The position numbers and the translations under genes are program-made. A DNA stretch of 64,000 bases. Origin: Halobellus rufus. GTDB lineage: Archaea > Halobacteriota > Halobacteria > Halobacteriales > Haloferacaceae. Within the stretch, counting starts at the first letter, position 1; every line of letters begins with the position of its first letter. Below are positions 25,549 through 33,992 of the stretch, piece by piece. A model generated the notes under the pieces. That model saw only the letters and a list, made by a program, of their open reading frames with translations. It was not told the origin of the DNA and made no database searches. Location: NCBI RefSeq assembly GCF_000739575.1, contig NZ_BBJO01000014.1, forward strand, positions 62,001 to 126,000, written 5' to 3'.

Positions 25549-25728
25549 CTAGCGGCAGTCCCGGAGGTGGAGGTAGGATCCCTCCCGGGCAGTGATCCAC
25601 TCGGTCGTTCTGTTCGAATCTGGTGGATCCAACGGGTGTATCGTACACTCGTTCGGTGCGTTCTCGTACTCGACGATCGTCGCCCGAAGGGGAGAGAGCC
25701 GCTCGTCCAGATTCGCTTCAGATGACAT
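25549..25728 (-). CDS. DUF7511 small haloarchaeal protein
   Basis: A 59-residue protein read on the minus strand from the ATG at 25728 to the TAG at 25549. The core IVEYENAPNECTIHPLDPPDS followed by TTEWITAREGSYLHLRDCR matches the DUF7511 family (EYxNAPNxCTIxP ... TxWITAxEGSxVxL). Function unknown; these tiny acidic proteins are widespread in Halobacteria. A GAATTACA element is 33-40 nt before the ATG. The gap 25729-26042 (314 nt) has no gene but holds two inverted repeats listed separately and an AT-rich patch at 25830-25870. Confidence 0.8.
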   Translation of the reverse strand: MSSEANLDERLSPLRATIVEYENAPNECTIHPLDPPDSNRTTEWITAREGSYLHLRDCR

Positions 25729-25838
25729 TTCGAAGAGGACTGCGCGAGGAGTGGAAGTTGTAATTCAGTTCCTACTATTCGGGCGATCCGGGGGCCACCA
25801 CGGTACTTGTGGATTGCTTCGGACTCCTTGACTTTACA

Positions 25839-25856
25839 GTATTATGGATGTAATAC
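25839..25856. repeat. Inverted repeat GTATTA-N6-TAATAC
   Basis: Perfect 6-nt arms around a 6-nt spacer, in the AT-rich patch between the DUF7511 gene and the winged-helix gene. Placement suggests an operator or promoter element. No factor is known. Confidence 0.45.
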
Positions 25857-26018
25857 CTTATTTGTAAAGCGGAGCTTTCGCCGGGGCTGACCGGCCGCTG
25901 TGTCGACTCGGTCAGGGGCGTGCCCGGGCGGTGCCGAGCCGGCGAACGCGCTCCCCCGAGAGTCGGGTTCGTCGCCGGGTAAAGTGCCCAAAGAGCTGTA
26001 GCAGGTGAATACCAAAGA

Positions 26019-26035
26019 CCGTTCTAGGGGAACGG
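26019..26035. promoter_or_regulatory. Inverted repeat directly before the winged-helix gene
   Basis: CCGTTC-TAGGG-GAACGG ends 7 nt before the ATG at 26043. A dyad at this place could be an autoregulatory operator of the winged-helix protein or an mRNA hairpin blocking translation. Confidence 0.45.
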
Positions 26036-26042
26036 AAACGCG

Positions 26043-26321
26043 ATGTCATCACAGTGGGACGCGATCGGGTTCGTCATCTCCTCGAAGTACCGCTTGGCGG
26101 TCTTGAACGTCCTCCAAGACGGTCCGGCGACGACGACCGAGATCGCGAGCGCCGAGAGCCTCTCGCCGTCGCACATCTCCCGCGCCCTCCGCCGCCTCCG
26201 CAAACGGTCGATCGTCGAGCTCGTGGTTCCCGAGGAGCAACGGAAGAACCGTCGGTACGACCTGACGGAGAAGGGCGAGCGGATGTGGCGCAAGATCCAG
26301 ACCGCGGGACTGGCCGAGTGA
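26043..26321 (+). CDS. Winged-helix regulator (MarR/PadR-like), paralogue of the one at 41224
   Basis: A 92-residue DNA-binding protein made of a single winged helix: AIGFVISSKYRLAVLNVLQDGPATTTEIASAESLSPSHISRALRRLRKRSIVELVVPEEQRKNRRYDLTEKG in outline (residues 7-78). It is clearly related to the protein at 41224-41505 over its whole length (both open W-D-x-IGFVISS-YR-AVL). Its stop is followed one base later by the beta-helix gene, so the two are an operon. It may regulate the surface genes of this island. Confidence 0.82.
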   Translation: MSSQWDAIGFVISSKYRLAVLNVLQDGPATTTEIASAESLSPSHISRALRRLRKRSIVELVVPEEQRKNRRYDLTEKGERMWRKIQTAGLAE

Positions 26322-26322
26322 G

Positions 26323-27783
26323 ATGTCCGACCGAGAAGGACGAGACGCTCGCCAGTCAGGTGCACCGCGGTCCTCCGCACCCGAGGAGCGCTCCACCCCG
26401 GTCGGACTGACGCGCCGGAGCGTCCTCCGACGGGTAGCGGCCGGGACCGCGGGGATCGCTTCGGTCGCCGGATGCGGCGGTCGCAGAGAGCGGGATCGGA
26501 CCACCGACGAGTTGGTCCCGCCACCGTCGCCCGGAGACGACGTCGCCACGGCGACGCCCGTCCCGCCGCCGTTCGATTCGGTGACCGACCTCTCGGAGTT
26601 CGACGTCGATCCCACAGGCGGCGCGATCGGGAATGCTATCGAGGAAGTCGCAGACGACGGCGATCTCTTGGTACTGCCGGAAGGCACCTTCACGATCGAG
26701 GAGAGCCTCGATCTCTCCGGGCTCGACCGGTTCGGACTCGTCGGCAACGAGACGACCCTCGTCCCGACAGAGGGCGCGTCGGGGACGATCTTCTTCATCA
26801 GTGCCGAGGGCACGATCCACGTCAGCGACCTCCGGTTCGACTACAGTGCCAACGGGGTCGGCAGCCGCGCGCTCGACGTGCGAGCGCCCGGCGAGATACG
26901 TATTCGCGACGTCACCGTCAACGGACGGCTCGACGGCGGTCGCGGTGCGGTCCGCATCGACGTCACAGACCCCGACGGCACGGGCTTGGTGGAACGACTG
27001 CGCCTGCCGGACGGCTCGGTCTCCGGCGAGCGGGTCACGGGCTGTTACGTCGGTGACGACAACCGCGGGGAGATCACGTTCGCGGACTGCCGAATCGTCG
27101 GGTTCAGCGACAACGGGCTGTACGCCGATCCCGCCGTCGGTCGGATGGTCGTCGACGGCGGATACTACGCGAACAGCGGGATCTCGAACGTCCGCGTGTG
27201 CGCGGGCAGCGTCGTCAGAAACGTCCACGTCCGGTGTGACGATCACTCGCGCGGGTTCGATAACATGCGCGGGATCCGGTTGAACAACGCCGAACCGCGG
27301 GCCGACGTCGAGCCGACGCTGGTGGAGAACTGTCGGATCGAGATGATCGACGTCTCGTCGAGCGACGGCGGCATCATCCTGACTTCCGCGGTCCCGTCGA
27401 TGGTCGTCCGAAACACCGAGATACGGGTCGACGCCGACGGCGTCAACGGGATCTGGGCGAAGACGCCCGCGGAGTCCTTACGCGAACACGACGCGGAACT
27501 GTGGGTCGACTGCGAAGACCTGACAGTGACTGGCGACGCCGACGACCAGTTCGCGGTCAAGATCGACGGACGAGGCGGCTCGACGCTGACGGGGATCGAC
27601 GTATCGCACGCGGCCACGAACCGTAACGGGATCGGATTTCAGGACTCCTACGACAACGTCATTCGGGACGCGACCGTCGAGGTCGGAGGCATCCCGGTCC
27701 TGCTTCAGGAGGCGACTGTGGAACTGTTCGACACGAACGTGCAACCGACCGAAGTGGAGACGCTGACCGAGGACGAACAGTGA
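26323..27783 (+). CDS. Right-handed beta-helix lipoprotein, Tat-exported
   Basis: A 486-residue protein with Tat signal and lipobox (TRRSVLRRVAAGT ... SVAGC). A Pro-rich linker is followed by a beta-helix of about 380 residues made of short parallel strands (for example VENCRIEMIDVSSSDGGIIL, MVVRNTEIRVDADGVNGIW), as in pectate-lyase-like carbohydrate-active folds. The N-terminal part AIEEVADDGDLLVLPEGTF is the usual opening of this fold. No catalytic residues can be named. It resembles the larger protein at 30105-32015; both may act on or bind the surface polysaccharide. Confidence 0.82.
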   Translation: MSDREGRDARQSGAPRSSAPEERSTPVGLTRRSVLRRVAAGTAGIASVAGCGGRRERDRTTDELVPPPSPGDDVATATPVPPPFDSVTDLSEFDVDPTGGAIGNAIEEVADDGDLLVLPEGTFTIEESLDLSGLDRFGLVGNETTLVPTEGASGTIFFISAEGTIHVSDLRFDYSANGVGSRALDVRAPGEIRIRDVTVNGRLDGGRGAVRIDVTDPDGTGLVERLRLPDGSVSGERVTGCYVGDDNRGEITFADCRIVGFSDNGLYADPAVGRMVVDGGYYANSGISNVRVCAGSVVRNVHVRCDDHSRGFDNMRGIRLNNAEPRADVEPTLVENCRIEMIDVSSSDGGIILTSAVPSMVVRNTEIRVDADGVNGIWAKTPAESLREHDAELWVDCEDLTVTGDADDQFAVKIDGRGGSTLTGIDVSHAATNRNGIGFQDSYDNVIRDATVEVGGIPVLLQEATVELFDTNVQPTEVETLTEDEQ

Positions 27784-27931
27784 GGGACGCGAACAGCGAC
27801 GGCACACAGTTGGAGTGCTCGTCCCCGGGTAAACCACACTATAACAAAACGGGTCTTCGGAATACAGAGCGGTACGTCGAGAGTGCTGCGTCCGTCCCGG
27901 TATGGGGGACGGACGAACGCGATAGATTGTG

Positions 27932-29778
27932 ATGATGAACTCGAACGCATCTCGTGAACGGTCCGGGGCGACGCATCGACAGAAAGCGACGCTGATCGGT
28001 GGGTATCTGGCCCTCTCGGTCGGGCTGTTGTTCCTCGCGCGACCGCGGCCGGCCGAGTACGAACTCTCGATATACGCCGAAGTCCCCACGGCGTTCTGGC
28101 TCGGAGTGGGTGTCGCTGTCGTCGTCGCCGTCGCGTTAGCGCTTCGGGAGCGGAACTCGCACTCGCGAACCCGTGACGCATCGCTGCTGCTCGCGATGCT
28201 CGGCGTGCTCTCGATCGTGAGCCTCCCGCTCCTCCAGTCGTACCACTTCTACGGCGCCGGCGACTCGCTGAGTCACCTCGGGTGGGCACGCGAGATCCAA
28301 GCCGCGTGATCCCGCCGGACGGCATCGTCTACCCCGGGCTCCACCTGCTCTCCGCGCAGTTCGCCGTGGTTGTCGGAATCCCGATCCGGACCGCGATGCT
28401 GACGATCGTCGCGGTCTTGATTCCATTACTTTTCGTCGGCGCGTTCGGCGCGTGTGCGTACCTCGTTTCGCAGAACCTCCGAACCGGGGCCGTCGGCACC
28501 GTCGTCGCCGCGACCCTCGTTCCGGTCAACAACGTCAGCGTCCACCCGGTCCCGCACGCGTCGAGTCAGGCGATCCTCCTGTTCCCCGTCGTGTTGCTCT
28601 CGCTGCTCCTGTTCCTCGATTCCGACGAGGAGGGGTTCGCGCTCGCGACGCCGCCGGGGGTACTCCTGCTCTTGGTTTCGGTCGGGTTCCTCTTCGTGCA
28701 CCCGCAGGAGGCGATGACGTACCTCGCGATGCTCGGTGGCATCGTGAGTCTCCAGTTCCTCGCGCGTCGCTATCGGTCCTCCCATCCGATCGCGTCGTTC
28801 CGGCCGCCGTACGTGCACACGGTCGTGCTCGGCGTGTTGTTCGTCGGCTGGATCCGCCGTCAGGGACGCGCGCGCTCCCGCCTGACGTCGGTTCTGGAGA
28901 GCCTGCTCTCGCGGGACCCGTCGGTGTTACAGGAGACCAGCTCTCGGAGCGCGTCCCTCACCGATCTCGGCGGGAGCCTGCTGGAACTGTACCTGAAGCT
29001 GTTCTCGGTGACCACGCTGTTGCTCCTGCTGGCCGGGGTACTCGTCCTCGCGCTGCTCGTCGGCGTACTCGATCACAGTGAGAACCGCCGGAACGCGTTT
29101 GCCGCCCTCTTGACCGCGGGGCTCGTCTTCCCCGCAATCGGGTTCGTGCTGATCTTCATCGCCGATCAGGGCGACCACTACTTCCGCTTCCTCGGGTTCA
29201 TTATGGTCACCGTGAGCCTCCTCGCGGTGCTCTCGCTGTCGATACTCGCAGACCGGCTCGAAGGCTCCGCCGGCAGACTCGGCGGGCTGTTGACGAGACA
29301 GCGGATCTGGACCGCGATGAGCCTCGTGTTCGTCGTGTTGATCGCGCTCCAACTCGCGACGCTCCACCCGTCGCCGTACATCTATCAGGGGAACGACCGC
29401 GTGACCGAGACAGTGATGGACGGCTACGAGCGGACGTTCCAGTACCACGACGGACAGACGGAACTGACGGGCGTTCGCGACGGACCCAGTCGCTACGTCG
29501 ACGCGATTTACGGGACGGAGACGGCTTCCGGTCTGGATTTCCCGGGGTACAGCGACGCCGTTCCCGAACCGGTGTTCAACACCAACGTGACGTCGCACTA
29601 CGAAGAGGACCGGTATCTCATCGTCTCCACGAAAGACCGCAAGCAGGAAGTCGACCTCTACGACGGGTTCCGCTACGGCTCCGCCGGGTTCGAGGCGCTG
29701 AACACCGAACCGGGGTCGAACCGGATCCAGGACAACGGCGGGTACACGCTCTATCGGCTCCGCGGGACCGACGAGTAG
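27932..29778 (+). pseudogene. Polytopic GT-C-like membrane protein, interrupted by a one-base deletion
   Basis: With one base added near 28305 this is a 615-residue protein with about 12 membrane helices and a C-terminal external domain of ~110 residues. As sequenced, the first frame reads ...YGAGDSLSHLGWAREIQAA and stops at 28309, while the next frame continues VIPPDGIVYPGLHLLSAQF; an extra G (GCGGTG for GCGTG) rejoins them. The acidic GDSLSHLG motif in the first large loop is reminiscent of GT-C glycosyltransferases and oligosaccharide ligases that use lipid-linked sugars. Its position between two beta-helix genes and before a flippase supports a role in surface glycan assembly. A TATAACAAA element lies at 27840, about 90 nt upstream, and a 7-codon ORF (27902-27925) lies just before the start. 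Confidence 0.7.
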
Positions 29779-29881
29779 CGTGGAGGCGTCGCGGCTTCCC
29801 GGGTCGGACGAAATAACGCGTCAACGCGGACGTGAAAAAGAACCGCAAAAGACGGCCGAGTCCACTCCGACCGATCGTGGC

Positions 29882-30094
29882 TCAGCGGTTTTCGAGCGTT
29901 TCGCACAGCGCGTCGGCCGACGCCACGATGTAGGCCTCGCGGTCGAACGCGTCCTCGTCGGCGGGAACGAACACGACTTGGTCCCCGTCACGGTAGGAGA
30001 CCCGGTGAACCTCCCACTCGTGGAGGTCGTAGCCGAGGTCTCTGGCCGGATCGGGGTCGGCCGCGAGTCGCTTCCAGCTGTCTGAGGAGTTCAC
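29882..30094 (-). CDS. Small acidic haloarchaeal protein, unknown function
   Basis: A 70-residue protein starting with GTG at 30094. It has the pattern WKRLAADPDPARDLGYDLHEWEV, then VVFVPADEDAFDREAYIVA, and resembles short conserved haloarchaeal proteins of unknown role (possibly the DUF7964 group; not certain). It lies 10 nt after the beta-helix gene stop and is probably co-transcribed with it. Confidence 0.65.
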   Translation of the reverse strand: MNSSDSWKRLAADPDPARDLGYDLHEWEVHRVSYRDGDQVVFVPADEDAFDREAYIVASADALCETLENR

Positions 30095-30104
30095 AGCCGC
30101 CTCC

Positions 30105-32015
30105 TTACTGGCCGTCGATCGTGACGGCGGCGGACCCGTCGAACTCGATCTCGACGATCTGACCGGTGTAGCGGTAGCCGTCGATACCCTTTCCGAGGAT
30201 ACCCTCGACGGTGTCGCCGTTGACGAAGTCCTCGAGGTTGTCGATCCGACTCTCCTCGGGGGTCGTGCTGATCGAGGAGTCTCTCGTGACGTCACCGGAG
30301 ACGCGGAAGGTGTACTTCGCGACGCCGTCGGCGACCGTCCCGTCGAAGACCACGGTCTTCTGGGGGGACTGGGAGGTCTCGTCGTCGGTCGAGTCGTCCG
30401 ATCCCGAGGAGTCGGATCCGCCGTCGTCCGACGTCTCGTCGGTCTCCTCGGCCGCGAGGAGTTCGTCCGACGTCACCGTCTCGCCGTCGGCGATCAGGCT
30501 CATCTGATCGACGTCCCCGGTCGCGGAGAACTGCTCCATGACGCCCTCGTAGTGGAAGGCGTCGCCGCTGGCGCTGCCGCCGCCGGTCGAACCGGTGGCC
30601 GTCCACGTGCCGTCGCCGTTCTCCGTGACTTCGTCGGCCGGCGCGGCGGTGTCGGCGCTGTACTGATCGCGGTCGTACAGTCCCGTGATCTCGCCGGTCG
30701 TCGTGAACTCGTAGTCGACGCCGTCGGAGTCCTGCGAGAGGATGACGAGTTCGGTCCCGTCGGTGCCGACGGTCGACTCCGAACCCGACGAGTCGTCGGA
30801 TCCGGAGTCGTCGGACCCGCTGTCGCTCGTCGAGTCGTCGCCGGACGTATCGTCGCTCGTCGAATCGTCGCCGGACGTATCGTCGCTCGAATCGCTATCG
30901 GACGCGTCGGCGTTCTGCGGGTCGTCGCCGGTCGGGACGGGGCAGTCGTCGCCGACGCAAACGCCGTCGAGGTTCGACGGGTACTCCATACTGCCGTCGC
31001 CGGTGATCGAGACGTCGCTGGCGGTCCAGTCTGCGGCGGCGTCGCCCTTCTCGAGAATCGCGTCGGTTCCGGTGTTGTTCCGGATCAACGTGTTTGTTAT
31101 GCTGCCACTACCGCCCTCTGCGCCGTGGTGATGCACGATCGGACCGCCCGCACCCTCGTACGAGTGGATCACTTCACAGTTCTCGATGGAGATGTTGTCT
31201 CCCGGTTCGCGGATGCGGATACCGCGCATATTGATCGCGCTCCCCTCGTAGATGTGCGGGGCCTCCTGATCGTTGAGGACCAGACAGTTGCGGGCGACGC
31301 TGTCGGTCGACCCGAGGCGGATCCCGGAGATGTTGTTGTTGTGGACGAAGCAGTTCTCGACGACGACCGGGCCGTCCTCCCCGCCATCCTGTCCCGGTGA
31401 ACCCACGTAAATACCGTTGTTCGAGAAGTTGGCGACGTAGCAGTTCCTGATCTCGAGCAACCCGGCGTGCTCGCCGGGGGCGTAGAACCCGATCCCGTTA
31501 CCCGGGTCCTTGACGCCGTCCGGGAGGTTGAAGTTGTCAATCAATACGTGGCCATCCGGTCCGGCCTGGAGCCGGAACCGAGCCTCCTCGTCGTCGTCGA
31601 GCTCCGCCGCGCCGCGCAGCGTGATGTTACGCACTTCGACGACGCCCTCTTCGGCCTCGATCCTCTCGCGGTACTCGCCAACCTCGTTGGTGAAGATGAC
31701 CTCGCCCTGTCCGACCACGGCGGCGTTGCTCTTGGCCCCGCCGAGCCCGGAGCCGTGGTACTCGTACTCGCCCTCGGGGATGTGCACTTCGACGCCGTCG
31801 TCGAAGTACTCCTCGAGGTAGTCGTCGATTACGTCGCCCTCACTGAGGCCTTGCTGCCCGAGGTCGACGACCGAGTCCGTCTCTGCGGACTGGGCGCTCT
31901 GAGCCACCGTGCTGCCTGTTATGGACGCCATACCGACTGCCCCGCCGAGGAGCTTGAGGTACGATCGGCGTGCGAATCCTGAACTACTGTCGTCGTTGCC
32001 ATGGCCTTTCGCCAT
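30105..32015 (-). CDS. Secreted right-handed beta-helix protein with duplicated C-terminal beta domain
   Basis: A 636-residue Tat-exported protein (ARRSYLKLLGGAVGMASITG, cleavage after about residue 40). Residues ~60-350 form a beta-helix with many short strands ending in Asn/Cys turns (IRNCYVANFSNNGIYVG, VENCFVHNNNISGIRLG, VARNCLVLNDQ, IENCEVIHS). A Ser/Asp-rich linker with SDDTSGDDSTSDDTSGDDST repeats follows (~365-405), then two beta domains of ~90 residues (starting TELVILSQDSDGVDYEFTTTGEI and QKTVVFDGTVADGVAKYTFRVSGDV) joined by a second acidic linker. The last one ends YRYTGQIVEIEFDGSAAVTIDG, a module repeated in haloarchaeal surface beta-helix proteins. Likely polysaccharide-related; no active site is identified. 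Confidence 0.82.
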   Translation of the reverse strand: MAKGHGNDDSSSGFARRSYLKLLGGAVGMASITGSTVAQSAQSAETDSVVDLGQQGLSEGDVIDDYLEEYFDDGVEVHIPEGEYEYHGSGLGGAKSNAAVVGQGEVIFTNEVGEYRERIEAEEGVVEVRNITLRGAAELDDDEEARFRLQAGPDGHVLIDNFNLPDGVKDPGNGIGFYAPGEHAGLLEIRNCYVANFSNNGIYVGSPGQDGGEDGPVVVENCFVHNNNISGIRLGSTDSVARNCLVLNDQEAPHIYEGSAINMRGIRIREPGDNISIENCEVIHSYEGAGGPIVHHHGAEGGSGSITNTLIRNNTGTDAILEKGDAAADWTASDVSITGDGSMEYPSNLDGVCVGDDCPVPTGDDPQNADASDSDSSDDTSGDDSTSDDTSGDDSTSDSGSDDSGSDDSSGSESTVGTDGTELVILSQDSDGVDYEFTTTGEITGLYDRDQYSADTAAPADEVTENGDGTWTATGSTGGGSASGDAFHYEGVMEQFSATGDVDQMSLIADGETVTSDELLAAEETDETSDDGGSDSSGSDDSTDDETSQSPQKTVVFDGTVADGVAKYTFRVSGDVTRDSSISTTPEESRIDNLEDFVNGDTVEGILGKGIDGYRYTGQIVEIEFDGSAAVTIDGQ

Positions 32016-32452
32016 ATCCGGGTAGAGAGCGATTACTACAAAGAGCGTTTTTGTAGGTTCGCTGTACGAGCGAGTAGGTTATGCGTACTTAGCTAACGGA
32101 TTGTTAGCCGCTGCCTACGGATGGTTGTGACCTGCTTGTGGGATGGTTGTGACTCGGAGGGGTAGCGGCGGCGCGCGCGGAATTTCGAGTAACCCGTCGA
32201 TAACTCGAGTAGGTCCACAATGTCGAACCCGAGGCGGAGAATAGGCCCATCGTACCCAGTCAGAGACCCGTTTCCCGCGGGTCTGACCGAGTGCCGGTCC
32301 TCCGCGTGGCGGCTCGCTCCGCCACAGTAGCCTCCGAATACTCCGGTCGAACGTCCGTCGAGCCGACGCCGACGGGGGATGCGAGCGCGGAGAGGCGACC
32401 GCGTCGAGTACGTTCAATATAACAACCAGCCTCGAAGGGGACCGTACCAGCA
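32016..32452. other. Non-coding gap before the flippase gene
   Basis: No convincing gene. It contains a perfect 7-bp hairpin (AGACCCG 32264-32270 with CGGGTCT 32278-32284, 7-nt loop), two direct copies of GGATGGTTGTGAC about 22 nt apart near 32119 and 32141, a TTAGCTAAC...GTTAGC dyad near 32090, and a TATAACA TATA-like box at 32419 for the flippase transcript. Confidence 0.5.
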
Positions 32453-32494
32453 ATGACCCGCGAACAGTGGCAGTCGGTCCCGACGGACAAATAA
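32453..32494 (+). other. 13-codon leader ORF overlapping the flippase start
   Basis: ATG at 32453 encodes MTREQWQSVPTDK and stops with a TAA that shares its last A with the ATG of the flippase (TAATG). It sits about 34 nt after the TATAAC box, i.e. at the expected 5' end of the mRNA, so ribosomes may reach the flippase by translational coupling. Could also be chance. Confidence 0.4.
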
Positions 32495-33963
32495 TGTCGA
32501 TCGCAGACCGGCTCGCCACGGGCGTGAAAGCGACGCTCGGCGCGAACCTCCTCTACTCGGCGGCCAACGGGGTACTGATGATCGTCCTCGCGCGGTACCT
32601 CCTCACGCCCGACGCCTTCGGGCTGTTGCACTACGCGCTCTCGATCATCGCGTCCGTGGCGATTCTGGGGACGCTCGGGCTCCCCTCGGCAGCGGCACGC
32701 TACGTCACGGAATTCTCCGAGACCGCCCCCGAGCGAGTGCGATACGTGGTCCGGTTCGCGCTGGGAGGGATCGTCGTCCTCTCGATCACCGTCGGGACCG
32801 CGCTCACGGTGGCCGGACCGCAGATCGCGACGCGGTTGAACGATCCCGCGCTCGCTCCGTTGCTCGTGCTCGGAGTCGGATACGTCGTCACGAACGCGCT
32901 GTACTCGACGTTCAACAGGCTGTTTCAGTCGGTGAACCGCGTCGACTGGAGCGCGCGGCTCAAGACCGTCTCGGGGGTGGCGCGACTGCTCGGTGCGGTC
33001 GGCTTCGTCCTCGCGGGGTTCGGCGCGGCCGGCGCGCTCGGCGGTTACCTCGTGGGCTTCGGCCTCGCAGCGGCCCTCGGCGCGGTGGTGTTTTACCGCC
33101 GTTCGTACGCTCAGTTCCCGCCGTCGGGCGACGTCGGGTCGGGACTCCGCCGACGGATCCTCGAGTACAGCGTGCCCCTCACGGCCACCCGGGGGGCGAA
33201 CATCCTGTATCAGCGAGTGGACACGTTCCTCGTCGGCTCCCTCCTCGGACCGGCGGCCGTCGGCTACTACACCATCGCGAGGCAGGTCTCGGAGTTCGGC
33301 GCGATCCCCGCGAACTCGGTGGGCTACACGATCTCACCGACCGTGGGCGAACAGTACGCCAGCGAGGACCTCGCACGCGCCCGCCGCGTGTACGAGATGT
33401 CGCTCCGTCACATCTTGCTCCTGTACGTTCCCGGGGCGGTGGGGCTCGTGCTCGTCGCCAGACCCACCGTCACCCAGCTTTTCGGATCCCAGTACACCGG
33501 GGCCGTCCCCGTCCTCCAAGTGATGGCCGGGTTCATGCTCGTCACGGCGATCAACAAGGTGACGAGCGACGGGTTGGACTTCCTCGGCCGCGCCCGAGAG
33601 CGAGCGATCGCGAAAGTCGTGACCGCGGTGGTGAACGTCGGGTTGAACGTCGTCTTGATAACGACGGTCGGCGTCGTCGGCGCGGCCATCGCGACCGTGA
33701 TTACCTTCTCGGCGTACACGCTGACGAACGTGTACATCATCCACGACGAACTCGATCTCGACGTCCGGGGGCTGGGCAGACTGCTCGTCGGTGTGACCGC
33801 CATCACCGCCGTGATGGCCGGCGTCGTCCGCCTGCTGGTACCGCTGGTCTCCGGAATCGTGTCGCTGTTGCTCGTCGTCGGCGTCGGCGTCGTTGTCTGG
33901 GGCGTGCTCGCGACCCTCGGAGGGCTGCTCGACGTCGAGCGGATCCGGACGGTGCTCTCTTAG
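32494..33963 (+). CDS. Polysaccharide flippase (Wzx/RfbX, MATE-like)
   Basis: A 489-residue membrane protein with 12-14 helices, of the polysaccharide biosynthesis flippase family (LLYSAANGVLMIVLARYLLTPDAFGLLHYALSII in outline at the start; YLLTPDAFG and the later NILYQRVDTFLVGSLLGPAAVGYYTIARQ are diagnostic). It should flip lipid-linked oligosaccharides to the outer face, like AglR-type proteins proposed in Haloferax. The ATG at 32494 is chosen because the upstream short ORF ends on it. Confidence 0.9.
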   Translation: MSIADRLATGVKATLGANLLYSAANGVLMIVLARYLLTPDAFGLLHYALSIIASVAILGTLGLPSAAARYVTEFSETAPERVRYVVRFALGGIVVLSITVGTALTVAGPQIATRLNDPALAPLLVLGVGYVVTNALYSTFNRLFQSVNRVDWSARLKTVSGVARLLGAVGFVLAGFGAAGALGGYLVGFGLAAALGAVVFYRRSYAQFPPSGDVGSGLRRRILEYSVPLTATRGANILYQRVDTFLVGSLLGPAAVGYYTIARQVSEFGAIPANSVGYTISPTVGEQYASEDLARARRVYEMSLRHILLLYVPGAVGLVLVARPTVTQLFGSQYTGAVPVLQVMAGFMLVTAINKVTSDGLDFLGRARERAIAKVVTAVVNVGLNVVLITTVGVVGAAIATVITFSAYTLTNVYIIHDELDLDVRGLGRLLVGVTAITAVMAGVVRLLVPLVSGIVSLLLVVGVGVVVWGVLATLGGLLDVERIRTVLS

Positions 33964-33992
33964 CGTTCTCGTCGGGTAGAAAACCCCTTCAA

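Noticed and set aside
30837-30900. Repeated SDDTSGDDST coding repeats as a CRISPR-like or mobile repeat array
   Set aside because: The repeats are in frame inside the acidic linker of the beta-helix protein and have no spacer structure.
32264-32284. 7-bp hairpin before the flippase gene as an intrinsic terminator
   Set aside because: No T-run follows on either strand; kept only as a structural note in the gap.
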